Of a stretch of 64,000 nt of DNA, positions 27,834 to 34,248 are shown piece after piece. The position numbers and the translations under genes were made by a program. Within the stretch, counting starts at the first letter, position 1, and every line of letters begins with the position of its first letter. The DNA is taken from the NCBI GenBank assembly GCA_002723155.1, contig PBNO01000006.1, positions 273,470 to 337,469 of the forward strand. The letters run 5' to 3'. The stretch is from Ponticaulis sp. GTDB taxonomy: Bacteria; Pseudomonadota; Alphaproteobacteria; Caulobacterales; Hyphomonadaceae. Under the pieces are notes generated by a model, which searched no databases, was not told the origin of the DNA, and was given only the letters and a program-made list of their open reading frames with translations.

Positions 27834-27997
27834 AGAAAGCTCCATGTTTGTTGAAGTTTAATTCCCCCGCTTGTGAGCATGAGGGCCATGCCAGCGAGGT
27901 AGAGCGTCCAGCGTGGCAAAGGCTTCTCAAAGCAGAGCGCCGTTGCGCAGAGGGTCATTCCGGCTAGGAAGAGGCCAACTAGGTCGAGGTCATCCAT
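27830..27997 (-). CDS. Small two-helix membrane protein
   Basis: 55 residues, starting MDDLDLVGLFLAGMTLCATA. Two hydrophobic segments (about 5-22 and 29-45) are separated by a short EKPLPRW turn. The stop overlaps the next start by ATGA, and the start lies inside the upstream gene, which supports real translation. Confidence 0.6.
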   Translation of the reverse strand: MDDLDLVGLFLAGMTLCATALCFEKPLPRWTLYLAGMALMLTSGGIKLQQTWSFL

Positions 27998-28208
27998 TGC
28001 GCGACCATCCCCAGAGAGCGTTCGCGTTCAGATATCCCGCGCTATGCATTGGGTAACTCGCCATCATTTGAATGACGCGCTCTGTGTCTTTGTGGCGTCC
28101 ATCAGCGTGACTATACTTGGCGCGGTGCCTCCATCCTTTGGTGGGATGTAGCCAGACCTCGTAGTTTTCACGGTCGCGCTTTTTGTTTCGCTTAGGTCGA
28201 TTGCTCAT
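27990..28208 (-). CDS. Basic small phage protein
   Basis: 72 residues, highly basic at the N-terminus (SNRPKRNKKRDRENYEVW), with many His and Trp. Possibly nucleic-acid binding; family unknown. GGGGAAG precedes ATG 28208. Confidence 0.6.
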   Translation of the reverse strand: MSNRPKRNKKRDRENYEVWLHPTKGWRHRAKYSHADGRHKDTERVIQMMASYPMHSAGYLNANALWGWSRNG

Positions 28209-28285
28209 CACGTCTTCCCCCTCGGCCAGACAGAGAGGCCCAGCAGGACAGCAAACAAGGCGCAGGTGGTTAGGAAGAGAGGCAT
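28208..28285 (-). CDS. 25-residue membrane micropeptide
   Basis: Starts MPLFLTTCALFAVLLGLSVW: one hydrophobic helix and a short basic tail. The start overlaps the upstream stop (TAATG) and its stop overlaps the next start (TGATG), so translational coupling is plausible. Confidence 0.45.
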   Translation of the reverse strand: MPLFLTTCALFAVLLGLSVWPRGKT

Positions 28286-28764
28286 TAGTCGGCCTCCCAC
28301 TGATGCTTCGACTCACTTAGCCGCCCGTACAAAACTGCCTCGAATAGCGTCACGCGATCTTCTCTGCGCAAAAGCCCGATACGTTTTGCCGCTTCGTTTG
28401 CAGCAAGAAATCGTTTCGCAAATCGCTGGTCATCAGTAGCAATGAGATTGACCCGATCTTTGCGCCAGCTATTAAACTGGCCCTCGGATGGATCGTAATG
28501 AGCGCCGCCAGAATCCAGCTCAAAGCCAAGTTCTCCGTTAATCACTTCCGGAATTCGTTGACGCGTAATGACAAGAAAGTCGTAGTCACTGTCTGGGGTC
28601 GCCGCATGGCGTATTGACCGAGAGCCAACAAGCCACATGAAGCCACCAGCATTCTTAATCGCATCAAATGCTTTTGTTTCCAGCTCATCCGTAGGAGGCT
28701 CCAGCAGCGGCGGCGGAAGACCTTCGAAAACGTGGTCAATTTCAAAACGGGTAATTTTAAGCAT
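28285..28764 (-). CDS. Nucleotidyltransferase-fold phage protein
   Basis: 159 residues. VGSRSIRHAATPDSDYDFLV matches the nucleotidyltransferase signature GS-x(7-12)-D-x-D (here DSDYD). It also occurs in minimal nucleotidyltransferases (MNT-like). The protein could modify nucleotides, RNA or protein; no partner HEPN gene is seen. The start at 28764 shares a base with the upstream stop (TGATG). Confidence 0.72.
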   Translation of the reverse strand: MLKITRFEIDHVFEGLPPPLLEPPTDELETKAFDAIKNAGGFMWLVGSRSIRHAATPDSDYDFLVITRQRIPEVINGELGFELDSGGAHYDPSEGQFNSWRKDRVNLIATDDQRFAKRFLAANEAAKRIGLLRREDRVTLFEAVLYGRLSESKHQWEAD

Positions 28765-29060
28765 CACACACTCTCCAGTTCATCGCGCTCGCGTTTAATG
28801 GCGGCGCTGAGTTTTGCAGCTGTTGCGCTTCGGGCTTCGTCTGCCATTGCTCTGGCCAGAGTGAGCTGCGTCTGCTTAATCCGGTAAGCGCGATCCAGCT
28901 CGGCCATGTCGTGATCAATGCTGGCAATGCCGCGCTCTATCTCGATCAGGCTGTTGCGGATGCGCTCAATGCGGAAGCCGGGTTCGCCTTTGATGCGTAC
29001 AGGGCAGTTGAGGCGTTCAGTCGCCGCAAGCTTGCCGGTGAGGTCAAACACGGGGGTCAT
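28764..29060 (-). CDS. Hypothetical coiled-coil phage protein
   Basis: 98 residues. A long helix from about residue 30 to the end (IERIRNSLIEIERGIASIDH, ALARAMADEAR, IKRERDELE) suggests a coiled coil. The start is fixed by the ATGA overlap with the upstream repeat-protein gene. Confidence 0.65.
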   Translation of the reverse strand: MTPVFDLTGKLAATERLNCPVRIKGEPGFRIERIRNSLIEIERGIASIDHDMAELDRAYRIKQTQLTLARAMADEARSATAAKLSAAIKRERDELESV

Positions 29061-29776
29061 GCTGCGTCTGCCCCATCTTCCGAGACCTCTCGCGTTGGCC
29101 ACGAAGCCACACGGAGGCGCATTAACTGCACAATCAACAGGTATTCCTGCGCATGAAGGCTATCGGTGTGCCTCTCGCGAACCGCCGCCTCAAATTCGTC
29201 AAGCGTACCTGTGAAGCATCCGCGATTGACGAGCGCTCCATCTTTTGTGCGAAACAACGTCAGTGTGCCGGATTCGGAGCCTACATGGCTTATCCATATG
29301 ACCTCCGCATCGCCGTAGACCCGCGCATTGCCGGAGACCCGCGCATTGCCGTAGACCCGCGCATTGCCGGAGACCCACGCATCGCCGGAGACCTCCGCAT
29401 TGCCGTAGACCCGCGCATTGCCGTAGACCCGCGCATTGCCGTAGACCCGCGCATTGCCGGAGACCTCCGCATTGCCGGAGACCCGCGCATTGCCGGAGAC
29501 CCACGCATCGCCGTAGACCCGCGCATTGCCGTAGACCCACGCATCGCCGGAGACCTCCGCATTGCCGTAGACCCGCGCATTGCCGGAGACCCGCGCATTG
29601 CCGTAGACCCACGCATTGCCGGAATGCGTAAGATTGCGTTCTGATTCTATCCAGCCGCCAAGATCACCAATAGATACACCGATACTAGCGATAGCCACGA
29701 GCGATTTGATTTGATGCAATGTTCGACCAAAATGCTTCTTGGTTTCGCCAGTAAATTCGTATTTTTTCTGTGTCAT
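29057..29776 (-). CDS. Hexapeptide-repeat (left-handed beta-helix) protein
   Basis: 239 residues. Residues 53-160 are 18 consecutive hexapeptides of type G-(N/D)-A-(R/W/E)-V-(Y/S), the pattern of a left-handed parallel beta-helix, giving about six coils at three hexapeptides each. The flanks (GDLGGWIESERNL before; GTLDEFEAAVRERH after) match a phage/bacterial family related to YdcK-like proteins. Function unknown; the folded repeat could be a structural or binding scaffold. The start is fixed by the ATGA overlap. Confidence 0.82.
   Translation of the reverse strand: MTQKKYEFTGETKKHFGRTLHQIKSLVAIASIGVSIGDLGGWIESERNLTHSGNAWVYGNARVSGNARVYGNAEVSGDAWVYGNARVYGDAWVSGNARVSGNAEVSGNARVYGNARVYGNARVYGNAEVSGDAWVSGNARVYGNARVSGNARVYGDAEVIWISHVGSESGTLTLFRTKDGALVNRGCFTGTLDEFEAAVRERHTDSLHAQEYLLIVQLMRLRVASWPTREVSEDGADAA
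29297..29620. repeat. 18-bp tandem repeat array (18 copies)
   Basis: Eighteen head-to-tail units, mostly GCCGTAGACCCGCGCATT with recurrent changes at a few positions. They encode the hexapeptides of the protein at 29057-29776. The period is a multiple of three, so copy-number change keeps the frame. It also leaves several other frames open. Confidence 0.95.
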
Positions 29777-29997
29777 GCTGCTTCCCTCGCTGGCTGGAGT
29801 GCGGCGGTCCAAATGTCTGACCAGCGCTGGCAGTCTTCGAAGAATTCGAACTCATCCAATGGGCCGGAATAGTCCTGCTTGAAGTAGGCCTCTGCGATAT
29901 CCTCAGCGACGTTGCGAAGGACGGGCGCTGGCAGGTCGGCAATGCCTTTCAGCACTACCTCAATCTGCTGTCCGATTTGTCTGGCTGTCCGGCTCAT
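29773..29997 (-). CDS. Hypothetical phage protein
   Basis: 74 residues, helical and acidic in the middle (LDEFEFFEDCQRW), overlapping by ATGA on both sides. No recognised domain. Confidence 0.6.
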   Translation of the reverse strand: MSRTARQIGQQIEVVLKGIADLPAPVLRNVAEDIAEAYFKQDYSGPLDEFEFFEDCQRWSDIWTAALQPAREAA

Positions 29998-30326
29998 GCT
30001 GCACGAGCCTCGCGCTGCTTGGCCCAGAAGTCTTTAGCTGCGGACTGAGCGGCGTTGTAACGCGGTGTGGTAAGCTCTACAGTCGCGATGAAGGCCTTGG
30101 CGTCAAAGTCCTCGCCATGCTCTTCTTGAAGGGCTTCACAGACATTCTCGATGATGCCTTCGCCCATGCAGGCAATTTGAACATCAGTCAGGGCTGAAAG
30201 GCTGATCGCGGTTTCAATGGTGCGCTCAATAGCTGCGGCGAGTTGCGGCGCTGTCTCTGCGTAGAGGTCGCGTGTCGCTTCGCGTGCCAGATCGGCGTCA
30301 AACTGTTCACCTTGAAAATGTCGCAT
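29994..30326 (-). CDS. First gene of the leftward early operon, hypothetical
   Basis: 110 residues, all helical by composition; not recognised. AAGGAG lies 7 bases before the ATG. It follows a long structured leader and the left operator array, which makes it the first gene expressed from the presumed PL promoter. Confidence 0.65.
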   Translation of the reverse strand: MRHFQGEQFDADLAREATRDLYAETAPQLAAAIERTIETAISLSALTDVQIACMGEGIIENVCEALQEEHGEDFDAKAFIATVELTTPRYNAAQSAAKDFWAKQREARAA

Positions 30327-30344
30327 CGTGTATCTCCTTTGGTT

Positions 30345-30409
30345 GACGCCCGACCCGACTTAGGGAGGGACGGAGCCGGTTAGCGCGGGGACTTGCGCTG
30401 TCGGGCGTC
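30345..30409 (-). promoter_or_regulatory. Structured leader of the leftward early mRNA
   Basis: The arms 30345-30354 and 30400-30409 (GACGCCCGAC/GTCGGGCGTC) form a perfect 10-bp stem. Inside it AGCGC (30382-30386) pairs with GCGCT (30395-30399). The structure sits between the left operators and the ribosome-binding site of the first leftward gene. Confidence 0.65.
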
Positions 30410-30412
30410 TGA

Positions 30413-30468
30413 TGGCAAACATGCCACGATAGAAATGGCATGTAAAGGAGAAAATGGCAAAAATGCCA
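30413..30468. promoter_or_regulatory. Left operator array (three repressor sites)
   Basis: TGGCAAACATGCCA (30413-30426) and TGGCAAAAATGCCA (30455-30468) are perfect TGGCA-N4-TGCCA palindromes. A half-conserved site TGGCATGTAAAGGA (30436-30449) lies between. The same motif occurs at 31366-31436, so these are probably CI/Cro operators controlling the leftward operon. Confidence 0.8.
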
Positions 30469-30469
30469 A

Positions 30470-30492
30470 CTTCGAGTCAAAAAACTCAGAAG
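30470..30492 (-). terminator. Possible terminator of the repressor operon
   Basis: Hairpin CTTCGAGT/ACTC-A-GAAG overlapping the end of the gene 30486-30698. In the minus direction it is followed by a T-rich stretch that is part of the left operator. Weak. Confidence 0.35.
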
Positions 30493-30698
30493 CCCATCCA
30501 AGATTTGATGTTTTGAAAGATGATTCCATAGCCTCGGAAGACATCACCGGCAGCCATGCCTACGCGCTCCCAAATCCCGAGATCATCATAGTGTGACATA
30601 TCACCGGCTCCGAACCACCATGGCATAAGTACGAATATTCCGAACTTGAGACCGAGGACTATAAATAGGAACATCTGTTCCTCTTCGTATGGTGTCAT
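30486..30698 (-). CDS. Small membrane protein in the repressor operon
   Basis: 70 residues with a hydrophobic segment FLFIVLGLKFGIFVLMPWWF near the N-terminus and an amphipathic C-terminal half. It overlaps the CI gene by ATGA, so it is expressed in the lysogen. By position it matches lambda rexA/rexB, which suggests, but does not show, a superinfection-exclusion or lysogen-fitness role. Confidence 0.68.
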   Translation of the reverse strand: MTPYEEEQMFLFIVLGLKFGIFVLMPWWFGAGDMSHYDDLGIWERVGMAAGDVFRGYGIIFQNIKSWMGF

Positions 30699-31363
30699 CC
30701 TATTGATCTCCCAATCCAGATTACTCGCCCAAGAACCTGGAAGTTGTCGAGATTGTTGACTTCATAGGTTTTGTAAGCGGGGTTGTCTGAGATTATCATA
30801 AGCGCGCCAGTCTCGATGTTTCTTTGGCATCGCTTCACCAGCAATTCTTCTTCGAACATAAGAATATAGATGCCTTCGCGCACGATCCTCGTAATGCTTC
30901 GATCCACGAGGACATTATCACCATCATGCAGTGTCTCCCACATCGAGTCGCCAGACACTGTGATGACAGCAAGGTTTTCGGGCTTGGTTCTTGTAAGCCT
31001 GTCAATTTGCTGTACCCGAAAAGGCTGGTGTGCCTCGACTGCTTCCTCATTCACGAGCGCTCCAGCGCCTGCGCTTGCGCGAATATCATAAATAGGCACC
31101 GTCAAGAATTCATCGTCAATTACTGCCAATCCTCGATCCGCCGATACGGCTTCTTCTCGCTTTCCTTCTCCCGTAAAAAGCCACTCTGGATCAACATTCA
31201 AAACTCGGGCGATCTCCCTAAGTGTGTCCATCTTTACGGATTTCTTGCGGCCAGTACGCAAATCTCTGATGTAGGTTTTTGCGAGTCCGGCACGAGTGCA
31301 AACCTCCGGTTCACTCAGGCCCAACTCTTCTCGGCGAAGTCTTATTCGTTCAGCTAAGGTCAT
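30695..31363 (-). CDS. CI-type repressor (HTH-XRE + S24 peptidase)
   Basis: 222 residues. An N-terminal helix-turn-helix (about 17-56) is followed by an S24 autoproteolysis domain with Ser140 (VSGDSM) and Lys177 (LLVKR). Ala-Gly bonds around 98-101 (RASAGAGAL) are the likely RecA-stimulated cleavage site. The ATG at 31363 has no Shine-Dalgarno and lies only 2 bases from operator 31366-31379, so its mRNA may be leaderless. It keeps the prophage silent and would be inactivated by DNA damage. Confidence 0.93.
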   Translation of the reverse strand: MTLAERIRLRREELGLSEPEVCTRAGLAKTYIRDLRTGRKKSVKMDTLREIARVLNVDPEWLFTGEGKREEAVSADRGLAVIDDEFLTVPIYDIRASAGAGALVNEEAVEAHQPFRVQQIDRLTRTKPENLAVITVSGDSMWETLHDGDNVLVDRSITRIVREGIYILMFEEELLVKRCQRNIETGALMIISDNPAYKTYEVNNLDNFQVLGRVIWIGRSIG

Positions 31364-31365
31364 GA

Positions 31366-31436
31366 TGGCAGATATGCCATGCGCGAAACTTTGCAGCAAA
31401 TGGCATGTTTGCCTTGACAAGTTGGCAAAAATGCCA
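31366..31436. promoter_or_regulatory. Right operator array (three repressor sites)
   Basis: TGGCAGATATGCCA (31366-31379), TGGCATGTTTGCCT (31401-31414, one base off) and TGGCAAAAATGCCA (31423-31436). They lie between the divergent CI and cro-like genes; the third is identical to a site in the left array. Confidence 0.85.
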
Positions 31437-31443
31437 CTCTATT
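31414..31443 (+). promoter_or_regulatory. PR-like promoter for the cro-like gene
   Basis: A perfect -35 TTGACA (31414-31419), an 18-base spacer containing the whole third operator, and -10 TCTATT (31438-31443). A start 7 bases after the -10 falls on the A of the cro-like ATG (31450), so the transcript would be leaderless. Confidence 0.7.
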
Positions 31444-31449
31444 CGTGGC

Positions 31450-31662
31450 ATGGACTATCTTTCTGATCTTCTTGACCGGGCCGAAGCGTTTGCTCGGGAA
31501 TCCGGCCAATCGGTAAAAACCGTTTCTGGTAAGCTGTTCGGCAATGGCTCCCGCATCGCGGACTATAGGGCAGGAAAGGTGTCGCCGACTTTGGGGACCC
31601 TCAAAGTTGCCGAGGCCCGCCTGAAAGCGTTGAAATCTGGTAGTGAGACGGAGGCTGCATAA
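31450..31662 (+). CDS. Cro-like regulator
   Basis: 70 residues starting MDYLSDLLDRAEAFARESG. A helix-turn-helix is plausible around residues 20-42 (SVKTVSGKLFGNGSRIADYR). Divergent from CI across the shared operators, the Cro position. The upstream frame extends to 31405, but ATG 31450 matches the promoter. No ribosome-binding site precedes it. Confidence 0.8.
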   Translation: MDYLSDLLDRAEAFARESGQSVKTVSGKLFGNGSRIADYRAGKVSPTLGTLKVAEARLKALKSGSETEAA

Positions 31663-31775
31663 TGCCGTCACTGTCTGCCCCCATCGTTAAACGTGTTTGC
31701 AAGCTACACGAAACAATTGCTGCATTGCAATATCACTCTCCTCTGGCGCGAATTTCAGGGGAGGGCGCGGTATGA
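31662..31775 (+). CDS. Small coupled ORF after cro-like gene
   Basis: 37 residues (MPSLSAPIVKRVCKLHETIA...). The start overlaps the cro-like stop (TAATG), and its stop overlaps the next start (ATGA). Not recognised. Support comes from the two overlaps only. Confidence 0.4.
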   Translation: MPSLSAPIVKRVCKLHETIAALQYHSPLARISGEGAV

Positions 31776-31885
31776 CTCGCTTCTTCCTGATTACCCTCTC
31801 AATCCTGCTTATCCCTCTGGCTGCATTCGACAGCTATGGAAACAAGGCAGAAACACAGGCCTTCCTGCAGGGAGTGCGTATGTGA
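31772..31885 (+). CDS. 37-residue membrane peptide
   Basis: MTRFFLITLSILLIPLAAF begins a single hydrophobic helix followed by a charged tail. GGGGAGGG lies 6 bases before the ATG, and the stop overlaps the next ATG (GTGATG). Possibly an early inner-membrane effector. Confidence 0.55.
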   Translation: MTRFFLITLSILLIPLAAFDSYGNKAETQAFLQGVRM

Positions 31886-32241
31886 TGCTGACCGAGAAGC
31901 AAAGAAAACTCCTGCGGTATCTGATCAATTGCCAGCGGCAAGACTTTTGCCCCTCGTATGATCAGATGCGCGAACATATGGGGCTCAAGTCCAAGTGCGG
32001 CATCAATCGCATGGTGACCGCTCTGGAAGACAGGGGATTTATTTCCCGCATCGGCCCTCATGGCCATAGGGCGCTCCCACGATCCATCCGAGTCCTTCGT
32101 AATCCTGATTACACGCCCATCCAAATCTACGGCGTCCCGCCGCTCACCAAGGATCAGCGCACTTGCATTGCTGATTATTTCCGAAGCGAGCGCCCAGACC
32201 CTGATCTGATCAAACTCTTTGAAACAGGAGAAATCCTATAA
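31885..32241 (+). CDS. LexA DNA-binding-domain-like protein without protease domain
   Basis: 118 residues. LTEKQRKLLRYLINCQR followed by PSYDQMREHMGLKSK and ALEDRGFI is the winged-helix layout of the LexA N-terminal domain, but no S24 domain follows. It may bind operator or SOS-type sites as a simple repressor. The start is set by coupling with the upstream peptide; TAATG couples it to the next gene. Confidence 0.75.
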   Translation: MLTEKQRKLLRYLINCQRQDFCPSYDQMREHMGLKSKCGINRMVTALEDRGFISRIGPHGHRALPRSIRVLRNPDYTPIQIYGVPPLTKDQRTCIADYFRSERPDPDLIKLFETGEIL

Positions 32242-32465
32242 TGGCTTTCGACGCTGATCCCTTTGCAGGACTTTCGGAGAAAACTGCATCCATCTGCCGA
32301 TATCTGGCTATGGGCTGGCGGGTGTCTGAAATCAGAAACGAGTTCGGCTACACTCAAGCCATGGTGAGCGGCATTAAGCGCCGCCATGCCGAACGCATAT
32401 CCCGACAACAGGAGGAGCTTTCCCGCGACGCGGCAGACCTTCGTAAACTAGCGGGGTGCATCTAA
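32241..32465 (+). CDS. Small HTH protein
   Basis: 74 residues with a helix-turn-helix (ICRYLAMGWRVSEIRNEFGY, then TQAMVSGIKRRH) like the sigma-70 region-4/LuxR type. Followed by a Glu/Arg-rich helix. Coupled by TAATG on both sides. Confidence 0.6.
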   Translation: MAFDADPFAGLSEKTASICRYLAMGWRVSEIRNEFGYTQAMVSGIKRRHAERISRQQEELSRDAADLRKLAGCI

Positions 32466-32920
32466 TGGCTTTCGATCATTCCGCCTGTCCACACTGCCGA
32501 CGCCTGCGCGAAGAGCTGGAAGAGGCTCGCGAAGAGCTTCGTCAGATTCGTGCTGAGCTGCTTGCTGAGCCTGAAAAGGTGGACGAGCTAAAACAGCTCT
32601 TGAAGATTCCGCGCGCTCAGATGGTGATCTTGAATCAGCTGATCACACAGAAGCACGCGACCCGTCGCGCTCTGTTCGAGGTGACGCGTCCTGCAACCTA
32701 CACCCATCACATGGACCTTCGCGATCCGAAGATTGTCAATGTCTACGTCTCAAGGCTCCGCAACGTCCTGAAGCCTTACGGAATCGAAATCGAGAACCTG
32801 CGCGGGATCGGCTACCGGATCAGCGAGAAAGCAAAAGAGACATTGCAAAATCTCGCAAAAGAAAGGGCGACCGAAGCCGCCCAAATCCCTCAACCTACCA
32901 AAGAAGAGGTAACGCTATGA
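32465..32920 (+). CDS. Winged-helix (OmpR/PhoB-type) DNA-binding protein
   Basis: 151 residues. N-terminal CPHC pair and a coiled coil (REELEEAREELRQIRAEL), then a C-terminal winged helix: VNVYVSRLRNVLKPYGI and NLRGIGYRI match the recognition helix and wing of transcriptional-regulator C domains. No receiver domain. Probably a regulator of phage transcription. Confidence 0.72.
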   Translation: MAFDHSACPHCRRLREELEEAREELRQIRAELLAEPEKVDELKQLLKIPRAQMVILNQLITQKHATRRALFEVTRPATYTHHMDLRDPKIVNVYVSRLRNVLKPYGIEIENLRGIGYRISEKAKETLQNLAKERATEAAQIPQPTKEEVTL

Positions 32921-33111
32921 GTGATACCACGATGAACACATATCGGGCAATACCGAACAACTATGAACGGGAAAAAACCCGTCAGCAATTCGCCCTGGCT
33001 GTTCGTGATATGCTGCGCCTTTGGGGTGCATCAGAGACAAGCGAACAATTCGCTATGAACTATGAGGCGGGCTGCAAGCTTCTCCGAGGTCAGGGGATGC
33101 TTGATGAGTGA
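32917..33111 (+). CDS. Small hypothetical phage protein
   Basis: 64 residues, basic N-terminal half (YEREKTRQQFALAVRDMLRL). Overlaps both neighbours. Not recognised. Confidence 0.55.
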   Translation: MSDTTMNTYRAIPNNYEREKTRQQFALAVRDMLRLWGASETSEQFAMNYEAGCKLLRGQGMLDE

Positions 33112-33964
33112 TCCGTGGTTCAAGTTCTATCCGACTGACTGGCAGGCCGATCCTGCCCTCAGAATGTGCAGCGCAGGCGCACGAGGTCTCTGGATTGAGA
33201 TCATTTGCCTGATGCACAACGCTAGCCCTTACGGCCATCTTCTCGTGAACGGCCAATCTCCGACAGACACGCAATTAGGTGTGCTGGCAGGAATACCGAC
33301 TGACCAGATCACAGCATTGCTCGGTGAACTGGAAACCGCTGGTGTTTTCTCCCGCACACGCGCCGGTGTGATCTACTCGCGCAAGATGACACGTTCAGCG
33401 AGAAAGGCGGCAACTGCCCGCAATAATGGCCGTAAGGGCGGCAATCCAGCACTCAGAAAACAAAAGGAAAAATCTGCGTCGGATAACCCAGACCTTAAGG
33501 CAGGGGATAAACCCAGAAGCCAGAAGCCAGAACCAGAGTTAGATATTACTCCTGATGTATCTTCTTCTAACGAAGAATCTACATCAGGCACTTCGTTGCC
33601 TTTGGAAATTTCTGATCGGGAATTCATCTGGTCCAGCGGGATCGACCTGCTGACACGCAACGGCATTCAGGAACGTTCGGCGCGTTCGTTCCTCGGAATG
33701 CAAATCAAAACCGCTGGCGGCGCTGCTGCTGGCGAGAAGATCGTTGCAACGGCAATCACGGCAGCCATGCAGGCGGGAAGCGGCGATCCGCAGGCCTACA
33801 TCGTGCAAACGGTCAAATCCGAGAAACGCAAGCCGGTTATCCGCGAAGAGGAAACCGAGGAGCCTACAGCTCTGCGCAAATCGGCAGACGGCAAATTCCT
33901 TGAGAAAATCCGGCAGTCGGACGGCGTAGTCATTCTGCGGCAACCTTTGGAGGTCGCTGCATGA
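33104..33964 (+). CDS. Phage replication protein (initiator/helicase-loader-like)
   Basis: 286 residues. The opening DPWFKFYPTDWQADPALRMC and LWIEIICLMHNASPYG belong to the winged-helix domain at the N-terminus of many phage replication proteins. The middle is basic and low-complexity (RKAATARNNGRKGGNP), and the C-terminal part resembles helicase-loader tails. ATG 33104 lies within the end of the preceding gene. It directly precedes the primase and helicase genes, which supports a replication role. The origin may lie inside this gene, but I see no clear iterons. Confidence 0.75.
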   Translation: MSDPWFKFYPTDWQADPALRMCSAGARGLWIEIICLMHNASPYGHLLVNGQSPTDTQLGVLAGIPTDQITALLGELETAGVFSRTRAGVIYSRKMTRSARKAATARNNGRKGGNPALRKQKEKSASDNPDLKAGDKPRSQKPEPELDITPDVSSSNEESTSGTSLPLEISDREFIWSSGIDLLTRNGIQERSARSFLGMQIKTAGGAAAGEKIVATAITAAMQAGSGDPQAYIVQTVKSEKRKPVIREEETEEPTALRKSADGKFLEKIRQSDGVVILRQPLEVAA

Positions 33965-34248
33965 GCGCGGTTCAACATCTCTGCGAGCGTTGGACAGGGC
34001 GCGGCACCAAGCGTGTGAAATGCCCTGAATGCTCAGCCAACCGCAAGAAGCACCCCAATGAGCGGTGCCTTGCCATCACATCAAAATCAGACGGGTCAGT
34101 CGTGGCGTTCTGCCATCACTGCGGCGCGAAAGGAGCGCACAATGCAAATCAGCGACAGCGTAGCGAAGTTTCTGGAAGAACGGGGTTTCGATCTGGAAAC
34201 CGTCGCACTGAAAACAGGGATTTACAGCGTGTCACGGCCCGGTGGTGA
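33961..34248 (+). CDS. Primase zinc-binding domain ORF
   Basis: 95 residues. VKCPECSANRKKHPNERC, then VAFCHHCGAKGAH, is the zinc ribbon of T7-gp4/DnaG-type primases. After about residue 60 the sequence looks like an out-of-frame reading of the next gene. It overlaps the helicase-primase ORF by 107 bases, in another frame. Either a separate zinc-domain protein or the front part of a protein joined by frameshifting. Confidence 0.7.
   Translation: MSAVQHLCERWTGRGTKRVKCPECSANRKKHPNERCLAITSKSDGSVVAFCHHCGAKGAHNANQRQRSEVSGRTGFRSGNRRTENRDLQRVTARW

Noticed and set aside
29297..29620. Possible CRISPR array
   Set aside because: Units are directly contiguous with no spacers and encode protein.
29153..29644. 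Long plus-strand ORF (and two further minus-strand frames) across the 18-bp repeat, e.g. R-I-A-V-D-P repeats
   Set aside because: They exist only because the repeat period is a multiple of three and contains no stops; the coupled, family-like product is in the minus frame 29057-29776.
30307..30501. 64-codon minus-strand ORF covering the left operator region
   Set aside because: Overlaps the operators and the structured leader and lacks a ribosome-binding site.
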